Part shown: piece by piece, positions 56,774-64,000 of the stretch
Numbering within the stretch: position 1 is the first letter of the stretch
Layout of the letters: the number at the start of each line of letters is the position of its first letter
Source: DASPJL01 sp035628645
GTDB lineage: Bacteria > Bacteroidota > Bacteroidia > Cytophagales > Cyclobacteriaceae
Assembly (NCBI GenBank): GCA_035628645.1
Contig: DASPJL010000195.1
Span: forward strand, 1-64,000
Length of the DNA stretch: 64,000 bases
Reading direction: 5' to 3'
The notes under the pieces: generated by a model
Databases searched by the model: none
What the model saw: only the letters and a program-made list of their open reading frames with translations
Told to the model about the DNA's origin: nothing
Program-made: the position numbers and the translations under genes

Positions 56774-58096
56774 TTAGAATCCAAAAGGGTATGTATCTGG
56801 CATTTTATCACCATCTGGTTGTAAATGCAGAGGGAATAATGCTTTTGTCTCTTCTAAATATACAAAGGCATCATACCTTGAAGAAACTCGGGTAGGGACA
56901 TAATTCCCATGCTTTTCATTTTCCGGATGGTAAACAACTCCAATTGCCCTGTGAGGCAGGATTTTGTTGTTAAAGCGTTCGTCTTTGTTTTTTTTGTCGA
57001 AAATAAATATTCTGTTTTCCGGTCTTTCAGAGTGAATTATTTCTTCAAAACTTCCCTTTCTGGCTGGTGGTACATTTTTTCTCTTCATTGGCTTACCCCA
57101 GGCAGATCCCGCTATTACTGTTCCCTTGTAACAGCCAAATCCAACCAGAACCACATTTTCTTCCCCTTGTTGCTCCCTCACAAGCTGACCTACATTTACC
57201 ATTCCTCCTTCCTTCATATCGGTAAATCTCGCATCACCAATATGGGTATTGTGTTCCCATACGATTGCTTTTGATTCTTTGCCATGAAAATTTACGAGAC
57301 GGTTCAAAGTATCAACCATATGGATATCCCTGATATTCCATGATTCTCCGCCAAAAGAAATCATACTCCTATAATATCTTTCGGCATTTACTGCGATAAA
57401 CGCATTTTGTTCTGCATTCAGCGCTTCTTCTCCATCTATATAAGTGAAGGATGCCTTTTTCCTGACCATCGTCAATAAATCAACTACCTCATCCTGGCAT
57501 TCTTCAAGATTATAATAGTTTGCCCGGGCGTAGTTATGGCCCTCCTCATTATAAGGTTCAAAACATTCAATAGCGTTTTTTGCAATGGCTGTAGCTTGAG
57601 GGTCTTTGTCCTTAAAATATTTCATAATGGACGACATAGAATCCCATAAGCTATAAACATCCAGTCCATAAAACCCTACCTTTTTCCCGTCCGGCTGGTC
57701 TTTATTATATTCTTTAAGCCATTCTGCAAGGGAAGCAATTTCCCAATTGGCCCACATCCACGATGGCCAGCGATCAAAAGTTTTTAGCACTTCCGTTATG
57801 TTCTTCTCATCGGAGTACCCTTTTATATATTGGTTTATTTTATAGCAATCAGGCCAATCACCCTCTACCGCAATAAAACTGAATCCTTTTTCAACTATGA
57901 GTCTTTTGGTTATTGCCGTTCTCCAGGTATAATATTCATGAGTGCCATGTGAGGCCTCTCCTAAAAGTACATATTCCGCATTATCAATCCTTTTGATGAG
58001 GGGATCGAGATCCATTGAGTTTTTAAGCGGAGCAGAAAAGGGGTCATCTTCTCTTCTTGTGAAAACCCAGGGATCAATAGTTTCTTTAGCTTCCAT
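56774..58096 (-). CDS. erythromycin esterase family protein
   Basis: A 440-residue member of the EreA/ChaN-like esterase family. The active-site block LLGEASHGTHEYYTWRTAIT (Glu and His) and VEGDWPDCYKIN, then WEHNTHIGDARF and GQLVREQQGEENVVLVGFG, are conserved. Some family members open macrolide rings; most chromosomal copies, as here, sit with stress or detoxification genes and have no tested activity, so resistance should not be assumed. It shares strand and spacing with the PRTase gene and is divergent from the PEBP gene. Confidence 0.85.
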   Translation of the reverse strand: MEAKETIDPWVFTRREDDPFSAPLKNSMDLDPLIKRIDNAEYVLLGEASHGTHEYYTWRTAITKRLIVEKGFSFIAVEGDWPDCYKINQYIKGYSDEKNITEVLKTFDRWPSWMWANWEIASLAEWLKEYNKDQPDGKKVGFYGLDVYSLWDSMSSIMKYFKDKDPQATAIAKNAIECFEPYNEEGHNYARANYYNLEECQDEVVDLLTMVRKKASFTYIDGEEALNAEQNAFIAVNAERYYRSMISFGGESWNIRDIHMVDTLNRLVNFHGKESKAIVWEHNTHIGDARFTDMKEGGMVNVGQLVREQQGEENVVLVGFGCYKGTVIAGSAWGKPMKRKNVPPARKGSFEEIIHSERPENRIFIFDKKNKDERFNNKILPHRAIGVVYHPENEKHGNYVPTRVSSRYDAFVYLEETKALFPLHLQPDGDKMPDTYPFGF

Positions 58097-58237
58097 AGGT
58101 GTTAAAAGTTACTGAATGGGAAAGGGTTTAATATTATTTACCCTGTTATTTGACCTACGACGATTGTTGCATACCTGTTTAAGTGTTTAAAGATTTACAA
58201 AAAGAAAGTACACTTTGGAAATAAGATTAATCAGTTT

Positions 58238-58287
58238 ATTCACCCATTCACTCATTCACCCATTCACTCATTCACCAGTTCACTCAT
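58238..58287. repeat. 8-bp repeat array ATTCACYC
   Basis: Five ATTCAC words at 8-base spacing alternate ATTCACCC and ATTCACTC, then the phase breaks (CAGTTCACTCATT). The array lies in the 272-base divergent gap between the esterase and PEBP genes. Similar CATTCACT words occur before the lptF/G gene near 42063. Confidence 0.7.
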
Positions 58288-58368
58288 TAATTTCAGTAAC
58301 TCCATTAAAATCTTTCCGTTTTTCCAGATGACATTAATTTTTATTTAAACTTTTTTAATAATCAAATT

Positions 58369-58830
58369 ATGGAAATAACCAGTCCTGCCTTTAAAAATGG
58401 GGAAAAGGTCCCTAAACAATTTACTTGTGAAGGAATTAATATTAATCCTTCCTTAAAATTCTCCAATGTTCCTGCTGAGGCTAAAAGCTTGGTATTACTT
58501 GTAGAGGATCCAGATGCAGATGCCAAGCCTTGGGTTCATTGGTTGGTTTATAATATTCCTCCTCAATGTGGCGGCTTCGAAGAAGATTCTATTCCAAAAG
58601 GTGCTATTCAGGGAATTTGCAATGGAGGAACGTATGGCTATGAAGGCCCATGTCCTCCAGACAGATTACATAATTATATGTTTAAACTTTATGCCATTGA
58701 TAAAATACTTGATGTTCCTGAGTCAGCAGACCGGAAGGCTATTCTTAAAGAGATAGAAGGACATGTTGTGGACGAAGCGCTTTTGGTAGGAACATATCCA
58801 AAAGCAACGAGATTGGTTCCAATTGATTAA
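58369..58830 (+). CDS. YbhB/YbcL family Raf kinase inhibitor-like protein (PEBP)
   Basis: A 153-residue PEBP-fold protein of normal length. It has FTCEGININPSLKFSNVPAE, the ligand-pocket DPDADAKPWVHWLVYNIP and CPPDRLHNYMFKLYAID, then ADRKAILKEIEGHV. Bacterial members bind small anions or phospholipid-like ligands; the role is unknown. Separate transcription unit; a 114-base gap leads to the glycan genes. Confidence 0.92.
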   Translation: MEITSPAFKNGEKVPKQFTCEGININPSLKFSNVPAEAKSLVLLVEDPDADAKPWVHWLVYNIPPQCGGFEEDSIPKGAIQGICNGGTYGYEGPCPPDRLHNYMFKLYAIDKILDVPESADRKAILKEIEGHVVDEALLVGTYPKATRLVPID

Positions 58831-58944
58831 GGCATTTAATCATTTATATAGCTATTTGAAAGGCCCAAAACTTTTCTACAGGACTTTTTTGTGGAAAAAT
58901 CATGACGGTTTTTCCACTTCTTTTTAACTTTTTTCACTACTCCT

Positions 58945-60039
58945 ATGGCAGAAGAATCTTTTATCCCGGATGTAAAAAAAATTGCCATTTTAAGGTCTGG
59001 TGCCCTGGGGGATTTTATAGTTGTTCTTCCCGCCATTGAATCAATTAAGCAAACTTATCCGGATGCAGAAATTGTATTGCTGGGAAGTCCATGGTTAAAG
59101 CCTTTTTTGGAGGACCGACGCACACCTTTTGATCGATTTTTATCTGTTCCTGTTTATAGTGGTGTCCGGGAGGAAAATGCAGAAGACCCAGATTTATTTT
59201 CTCTTGAAGCTTTTTTTAAAAGTATGCAGGAAGAAAAATTTGATATTGCCCTTCAATTTCAGGGAAAAGGACTATCTGCCAATCCATTTATAAAAAGGCT
59301 CGGAGCTAAGTTAACGGTGGGGATGGAAACTCCGGACACGGAATCCCTGGACAGAAGCATCCGATATTACTATTATCAAAGTGAACCATTAAGGTTTTTG
59401 GAAATCGTAAAATTAATAGGAGGCAAGCCGGTAGATCCGGAGCCAAAGGTAAAAGTCTTTAGAAAAGATAAAGAAGAAATAGAGGAGCTTTTGCCTGAAA
59501 TTACCAATAAGCCCTATATAGTTTTGCATCCGTTTGCAATGGATATCCGGCGTTCCTGGCCTCTTGAGAAATTCGCCGAGTTGGGAGAGATACTGCATGA
59601 AATAGGTTTTACCATAGTTTTTACAGGAAGCAAACAAGATAAAGAACTGGTAGAAACGATTTTCAGTAAAGGGGAATTTCCAGCCATTAATGCTTGTGGT
59701 ATCTTGTCCCTGGGAGGTCTTTGCGCATTATTATCAAAAAGCCATCTTGTAGTTTCGAGTGACACAGGCCCATTGCACCTGGCAAGGGCTGTAGGAGCGA
59801 AAACCATTGGGATATATTGGGCTCCGAATCTGATTAATTGGGGGCCATTGACCCGGAGTAACCATAGACCGGTAATCTCATGGGAAATGCAATGCCCGAT
59901 ATGTGGCATCATGCCAAATCAGCCTTACCCTTTTGAGCCACAGGGAGAAACATGTTCTCATAATATCTCGTTTGTGAAAAATGTGCAAGTTGGGGAAGTG
60001 TTGAATGAGGTGAAAGAAATGCTAAATATTAAATTTTAA
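58945..60039 (+). CDS. family 9 glycosyltransferase (heptosyltransferase-like)
   Basis: A 364-residue GT-B enzyme of the heptosyltransferase family. It has AILRSGALGDFIVVLPAIES, then AEIVLLGSPWLKPFL, the acceptor side FDIALQFQGKGLSANPFIKR, and the donor site YIVLHPFAMDIRRSWPLEKF, VVSSDTGPLHLARAVGAKTI. A late cysteine-bearing stretch (MQCPICGIMPNQPY) is not general in the family. It is the first of two adjacent GT9 genes, which are clearly paralogous. Probably adds a heptose or related sugar to a cell-surface glycan. Confidence 0.9.
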   Translation: MAEESFIPDVKKIAILRSGALGDFIVVLPAIESIKQTYPDAEIVLLGSPWLKPFLEDRRTPFDRFLSVPVYSGVREENAEDPDLFSLEAFFKSMQEEKFDIALQFQGKGLSANPFIKRLGAKLTVGMETPDTESLDRSIRYYYYQSEPLRFLEIVKLIGGKPVDPEPKVKVFRKDKEEIEELLPEITNKPYIVLHPFAMDIRRSWPLEKFAELGEILHEIGFTIVFTGSKQDKELVETIFSKGEFPAINACGILSLGGLCALLSKSHLVVSSDTGPLHLARAVGAKTIGIYWAPNLINWGPLTRSNHRPVISWEMQCPICGIMPNQPYPFEPQGETCSHNISFVKNVQVGEVLNEVKEMLNIKF

Positions 60040-60136
60040 ATGTGTTCCAATTCATTTTTAAGGATGTGATAATCTTCTGATCAAGGACTGTTCGATTATC
60101 TAGAATTATTCGTCATTTGTAAATTGTCATTTAAAT

Positions 60137-61174
60137 ATGGATAAACTCTTTGATTTACAACCTAAAAGGATTGCAATATTCAGAGCCCTTCAATTAGGAG
60201 ATTTGCTTTGTGCTATTCCTGCAGTGAGGGCTTTAAAAAAAACTTATCCCAATGCTGAAATTACCCTTTTAGGCCTACCTTGGGCTTCTACTTTTGTTAA
60301 AAGATTTTCAAATTATTTTTCAGACTTTATACCTTTTCCTGGTTATCCCGGCCTTATCGAGCAGCCATTTAATCCTGAAAGTTTTATAAGTTTTCTTCAG
60401 GAGACCAACAAAAGGAATTTTGATCTGGTAATTCAAATGCATGGCAATGGTTCTATTATTAATCCTATGATTCAAACCTTGGGAAGCGAGAGAACAGCCG
60501 GATATTATGAGCCTGCCGGCTATTGTCCCGATCCTGATTTTTATATGAAGTACCCTGAGGGCTTTCCGGAAATAGAGCGACATATTAGGCTAATGGAATT
60601 TCTGGGGATTCCTTCGGATGGAAGGGAAATGGAGTTTCGTTTGAGCCTTTTCGACTATGAAAGTTTTCATGGACTGGCAGGTAAGTACAATTTGCAACCT
60701 AAAAAATATGTCTGCGTACATTCAGGAGCAAGGGACACAAAGCGTTGGTGGGCTCCCGAAAAGTTTGCAAAGGTTGCGGATTTAATTGCTGAAAAAGGAT
60801 ACACTGTTGTTCTCACAGGGACAGAAATTGAAAGAGAAACTGTAAGAAAGGTAGAACAAGAGATGGTGCACCCGGCTCTTAATTTGGTAGGAAAAACAGA
60901 CTTAGGAACCCTGGCAGTATTAGTTAAAAACTCGAAGATGCTTTTTTCAAATGACACCGGGGTGTCTCATATAGCATCGTCGTTAGAAACACCAAGTGTC
61001 ATAATTTTTCTTGCTTCAGATCCAAAAAGATGGGCTCCTTTTAATAAAGATCTTCATCAGGTAATTCTGCGGCAAGAAGCTGACCATTTGGATTTTGTAA
61101 TATCAAAAGTAGAAAATGTACTGCGATATGAGGAAGCAGAGACGGGGCTTTTGCTTTCTCAAACTGGATATTAA
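60137..61174 (+). CDS. family 9 glycosyltransferase, second copy
   Basis: A 345-residue paralogue of the preceding GT9. It has AIFRALQLGDLLCAIPAVRA, AEITLLGLPWASTFVKRF, FDLVIQMHGNGSIINPMIQT, and the donor site KYVCVHSGARDTKRWWAPEK with LFSNDTGVSHIASSLETPSV. It differs from its neighbour at acceptor-side loops, so it likely adds a different sugar or acts at a different step. It starts at ATG 60137, 97 bases after the first copy, and leads a tight run to the window end. Confidence 0.9.
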   Translation: MDKLFDLQPKRIAIFRALQLGDLLCAIPAVRALKKTYPNAEITLLGLPWASTFVKRFSNYFSDFIPFPGYPGLIEQPFNPESFISFLQETNKRNFDLVIQMHGNGSIINPMIQTLGSERTAGYYEPAGYCPDPDFYMKYPEGFPEIERHIRLMEFLGIPSDGREMEFRLSLFDYESFHGLAGKYNLQPKKYVCVHSGARDTKRWWAPEKFAKVADLIAEKGYTVVLTGTEIERETVRKVEQEMVHPALNLVGKTDLGTLAVLVKNSKMLFSNDTGVSHIASSLETPSVIIFLASDPKRWAPFNKDLHQVILRQEADHLDFVISKVENVLRYEEAETGLLLSQTGY

Positions 61175-61197
61175 TAATCAGCTTAAAAGAATAATGT

Positions 61198-62196
61198 ATG
61201 AGCATATCACCCAGTTATGGAAAGAGTTTACGCATTTTAACATGGCACGTGCATGGAAGCTATTTATACTACCTCACCCAGACTCCATGTGAATTTTATT
61301 TACCTGTAAAGGAAGGTCGACCGGAAGGTTATGGCGGCAGGTCCGGAAGTTTTATCTGGGGTGACAATGTTCAGGAAATTAAAGTTTCAGAATTAAGAGA
61401 TCTTGAGTTTGATTGTATCTTGTTTCAATCCAGAAAGAATTATCTGGAAGATCAATTTGAAATTCTAACTGAAGAGCAACGGGCTTTGCCAAAAATATAC
61501 CTTGAACACGATCCACCAAGGGAAGTGCCTACCGATACAAAACATGTGGTAAATGACCCGGAAGTTTTGATCGTTCACGTAACCCATTTCAATAACCTTA
61601 TGTGGGATAATAATGATTGTCCTTCAAAAGTGATTGATCATGGTGTAATGATTCCGGAAAGAGTCCAATATACTGGTGAACTGGAAAAAGGAATTGTGGT
61701 CATTAATGGATTAGCAGGGAGAGGAAGGAGACTTGGATTAGATATATTTGAAAGGGTGAGGCAGGAAATTCCCCTTGATATAGTGGGGATGGGTTCGAAG
61801 GATGTGGGAGGTTTGGGAGAAGTTCCAATCACTGAATTACCTGCTTTTACAGCTCGATATAGATTTTTTTTCAATCCAATCAGATATACAAGCCTTGGCC
61901 TTGCAGTTTGTGAAGCAATGATGACAGGGCTGCCCATTGTTGGTTTAGCAACTACTGAAATGTCCGTAACAATTGAGAATGATCTCTCCGGCTATATTCA
62001 TACGGATGTAGACTTCCTGATTGAAAAAATGAAAATATTATTGGATGACCCCGTCAAAGCTTTTGAATTGGGTAGTGGGGCAAGGGCCGTAGCAAATAAG
62101 AGATTTAATATAAACAGATTTGGTAAAGATTGGATGCAAACTTTCCAGTATGTAGTTCATAATCATTCCAGGGAAAAAATAAAATTGGAGGTGTAA
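61198..62196 (+). CDS. glycosyltransferase, GT4-like
   Basis: A 332-residue protein with a GT-B layout: LRILTWHVHGSYLYYLTQTP at the start, IYLEHDPPREVPTDTKH, then a donor-side half with VVINGLAGRGRRLGLDIFER and ICEAMMTG-like text (SLGLAVCEAMMTGLPIVGLA). The second half has the GT4 E-x7-E region. The N-terminal domain (GYGGRSGSFIWGDNVQEIK) is unusual for standard GT4 enzymes. It follows the GT9 gene by 23 bases and precedes the next GT by one base. Confidence 0.8.
   Translation: MSISPSYGKSLRILTWHVHGSYLYYLTQTPCEFYLPVKEGRPEGYGGRSGSFIWGDNVQEIKVSELRDLEFDCILFQSRKNYLEDQFEILTEEQRALPKIYLEHDPPREVPTDTKHVVNDPEVLIVHVTHFNNLMWDNNDCPSKVIDHGVMIPERVQYTGELEKGIVVINGLAGRGRRLGLDIFERVRQEIPLDIVGMGSKDVGGLGEVPITELPAFTARYRFFFNPIRYTSLGLAVCEAMMTGLPIVGLATTEMSVTIENDLSGYIHTDVDFLIEKMKILLDDPVKAFELGSGARAVANKRFNINRFGKDWMQTFQYVVHNHSREKIKLEV
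62187..62191 (+). promoter_or_regulatory. Shine-Dalgarno site for the GTG-started GT4 gene
   Basis: GGAGG lies 6 bases before the GTG at 62198 and overlaps the end of the previous gene. It helps fix this start, and it is rare in this window. Confidence 0.5.
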
Positions 62197-62197
62197 A

Positions 62198-63508
62198 GTG
62201 AAAAGAAAGGTAGCTTTTATCAGTGAACATGCTTCTCCATTGGCTGTGCTGGGAGGTGTGGACAGTGGCGGACAAAACATTTATGTTGATCAGGTGGCCC
62301 GCCATTTGGCAAAATTGGGATTCGAAGTAGATATTTTTACAAGATGGGATAATCCTTCGATAAAGAAAATTGTAAAATATTCGAAAGGAGTAAGGGTGAT
62401 ACATGTTCCCGCGGGTCCAAAAAGCTTCGTCCCCAAAGAGAGCCTTTTTCAATATATGGACGAATTTGCTTCTAATATGATTTCATTTATAGAAGAAGGA
62501 GACATGGATTATGAACTTATACATGCCCATTTCTGGATGTCTGGCTATGTAGCAGTTACGGTAAAAAAGATCTTAAAAATACCTTTCGTTATCACTTTCC
62601 ATGCATTGGGAAGGGTGCGTCGAATGTATCAGGGTGCAGCAGACGGATTTCCTGATGCCAGGTTTTTTGTCGAAGAAATGGTAACCAGGGAAGCAGACCT
62701 GATAATCGCCGAATGCCCTCAGGATAAGGAAGATCTTATGGTTCACTATTATGCAAGGGAAGAAAAAATAAGAATCGTTCCATGTGGTTTCGATCATAGA
62801 GAATTCTATCCGATTGATAAGAAAAAGTCTAAGGCGAAATTAGGGATTAGCCCCGATGAATTTGTAATCCTCCAGCTTGGCAGAATGGTTCCGAGGAAAG
62901 GAGTTGATAATGTGATCCGAAGTCTTGGTTATATGTCAAAAAAGTATAATCTGCCTGTCCGGTTATTGATAGTTGGAGGAGAATCGGACGAGCCTTGTCC
63001 AATAAAGACACCTGAAATTGGAAGATTAAAAGAGATAGCGGAAGCTGAAAAGGTATCTGATAAAATCACTTTTGTTGGCAGGAAAAACCGCGAGCAATTA
63101 AAGTACTATTACAATGCGTCCGATGTTTTTGTAAGTACACCATGGTATGAACCGTTTGGTATTACCCCTTTGGAAGCAATGGCTTGCGGCATACCGGTTA
63201 TTGGAGCAAATGTCGGCGGAATTAAATTCAGCGTACGGCACGGCAAAACCGGTTTTCTTGTTCCTCCAAATGAACCGGAAATTCTCGGGGAAAGAATTGT
63301 TGAAATATTTTCCAATGAAGAAGAAGCAAAAAGGATAAGTAACAATGCAATTAAGCATGTGAATACTTTATTTACCTGGGAAATTGTAGCACGGAAACTG
63401 GCAATTTTTTACAAACATGCCTATATAAATACACCTGTAATTAAGATGGTTCATCCTCCTTTATATGAACCTGGATATTTGGCCCCCAAATTAATTAGTC
63501 AGATTTAA
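62198..63508 (+). CDS. family 4 glycosyltransferase (sucrose-synthase-like N terminus)
   Basis: A 436-residue GT4. It begins KRKVAFISEHASPLAVLGGV and DSGGQNIYVDQVARHLAKLG, the stretch shared with sucrose-phosphate synthases and MshA-type enzymes. The donor side has VILQLGRMVPRKGVDNVIRS, ITFVGRKNREQLKYYYNASD and VSTPWYEPFGITPLEAMACG. GTG start, GGAGG 6 bases upstream, one base after the previous stop. Probably part of the same surface-glycan pathway. Donor sugar not deducible. Confidence 0.9.
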   Translation: MKRKVAFISEHASPLAVLGGVDSGGQNIYVDQVARHLAKLGFEVDIFTRWDNPSIKKIVKYSKGVRVIHVPAGPKSFVPKESLFQYMDEFASNMISFIEEGDMDYELIHAHFWMSGYVAVTVKKILKIPFVITFHALGRVRRMYQGAADGFPDARFFVEEMVTREADLIIAECPQDKEDLMVHYYAREEKIRIVPCGFDHREFYPIDKKKSKAKLGISPDEFVILQLGRMVPRKGVDNVIRSLGYMSKKYNLPVRLLIVGGESDEPCPIKTPEIGRLKEIAEAEKVSDKITFVGRKNREQLKYYYNASDVFVSTPWYEPFGITPLEAMACGIPVIGANVGGIKFSVRHGKTGFLVPPNEPEILGERIVEIFSNEEEAKRISNNAIKHVNTLFTWEIVARKLAIFYKHAYINTPVIKMVHPPLYEPGYLAPKLISQI

Positions 63509-63529
63509 AAACGAATACAGAAACCATAT

Positions 63530-64000
63530 ATGAATTCTATACAAGGCAAGGTAATACTTGTAACGGGCGCGGGACAAGGTCTTGGAGCCGAAATAGCAAA
63601 AACAGTGGCTGCTGATGGCGCTACAATTATAGCTTGCGATGTAAAAGCAGATAAACTGGATCAGATAACCAGCGAAATAAGAAATGCCGGTGGGAAGATT
63701 TCTACTTTTCTAATGGATGTAACCGATGAAAAGAATGTAGAAGATGTGCTTCGAAAAGCAGTCCAGGAACACGGGAAATTGGATGTTTTGGTAAACAATG
63801 CAGGAATTGACTTCACCAAATCAGTGGAAGATTTGAGTATCGAAGAGTGGGATAAGGTAATCAAAGTAAATCTCAGGGGGCCTTTTATCCTGAGTAAGCT
63901 TGCTTTCCCATATCTTTTAAAAAGTGGACAAGGGCATATCGTCAATATCGTTTCCACAGCTTCCAAAAGGACCTGGAGTGAAGCTTCCGCTTATCACGCA
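63530..64000 (+). CDS. SDR family oxidoreductase (3' end cut by window)
   Basis: The ATG at 63530 opens a frame that runs off the window after 157 codons. It starts MNSIQGKVILVTGAGQGLGA, the TGxxxGxG cofactor motif of classical short-chain dehydrogenases. D-V-T is in FLMDVTDE, NNAG is in LDVLVNNAGID, and the catalytic Ser is in HIVNIVSTASKR. The last residues S-A-Y-H-A contain the expected catalytic Tyr; the Lys would lie just outside. It follows the GT4 gene by 21 bases. A sugar-nucleotide or sugar-modifying role fits the neighbours but is inference. Confidence 0.88.
   Translation, partial: MNSIQGKVILVTGAGQGLGAEIAKTVAADGATIIACDVKADKLDQITSEIRNAGGKISTFLMDVTDEKNVEDVLRKAVQEHGKLDVLVNNAGIDFTKSVEDLSIEEWDKVIKVNLRGPFILSKLAFPYLLKSGQGHIVNIVSTASKRTWSEASAYHA

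Noticed and set aside
56774..58096. Reading the erythromycin-esterase homologue as an antibiotic resistance gene
   Set aside because: Chromosomal family members are common without any resistance role, and there is no mobile-element context here.

Overview
The window looks like chromosomal DNA of a member of the Bacteroidota, most likely a Cytophagales-type bacterium. The evidence is the AT-rich composition, the near absence of Shine-Dalgarno sites with TAnnTTTG promoter boxes at several genes, and gene orders typical of the phylum: coaX / outer-membrane protein / lptC / small membrane protein / ppiD, and bamD / rpoZ / coaBC / DUF4835 / small protein / recN. No rRNA, tRNA, CRISPR array, insertion sequence or prophage was recognised. 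About 62 protein genes are present; two run off the window edges.

Layout. 1-5.5 kb: accessory genes (OsmC, DUF4442, a two-gene ABC exporter, a mazEF toxin-antitoxin pair, a shortened Uma2 nuclease-like protein). 5.6-18.2 kb: almost all on the minus strand, with a UvrD-type helicase-nuclease carrying a probable Fe-S cluster, the periplasmic chaperone ppiD, lptC, an outer-membrane barrel protein, coaX, an aspartate kinase, ribH, a TPR protein and pdhA. 18.3-23.8 kb: recF, then a histidine kinase / response regulator / histidine kinase set with no DNA-binding output. 23.9-29 kb: ABC exporter, a doubled DUF2061 protein, phosphohexomutase, phosphodiesterase. 29.3-35.6 kb: the bamD-recN housekeeping run plus fabI. 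35.8-45.5 kb: a pglE/pglC-like sugar pair, ispE, rsmG, an ECF sigma factor, glycosyltransferases, tgt, lptF/G and a drug/metabolite exporter. 45.7-52 kb: PhoH, two unknown genes, valS, an OmpA-family protein. 52-55 kb: eboA-eboB-eboC, an Ebo gene set without its usual second half. 55-58.8 kb: oxidoreductase, phosphoribosyltransferase, erythromycin-esterase and PEBP genes. 58.9-64 kb: a glycan gene run of two GT9 and two GT4-type enzymes and an SDR dehydrogenase cut by the window end.

Much of the unexplained structure lies between genes. Three word-like repeat blocks (ATCACGGATT / ACCACAGAGA families) occupy gaps between converging genes, and the two best-preserved ones supply the stop codons of the genes they touch. 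A helically phased 22-bp T-tract repeat with two strong hairpins lies upstream of the helicase gene. A perfect 13-bp inverted repeat ends inside the start codon of the OmpA-like gene. An intrinsic terminator at 29.2 kb has no gene in front of it and may mark a small RNA. Among proteins, the most notable are a Tgt lacking all four zinc ligands, a small protein in the recN operon that could be Sm-like, and the partial Ebo set. All functional statements are from reading the sequence; no database search was run.
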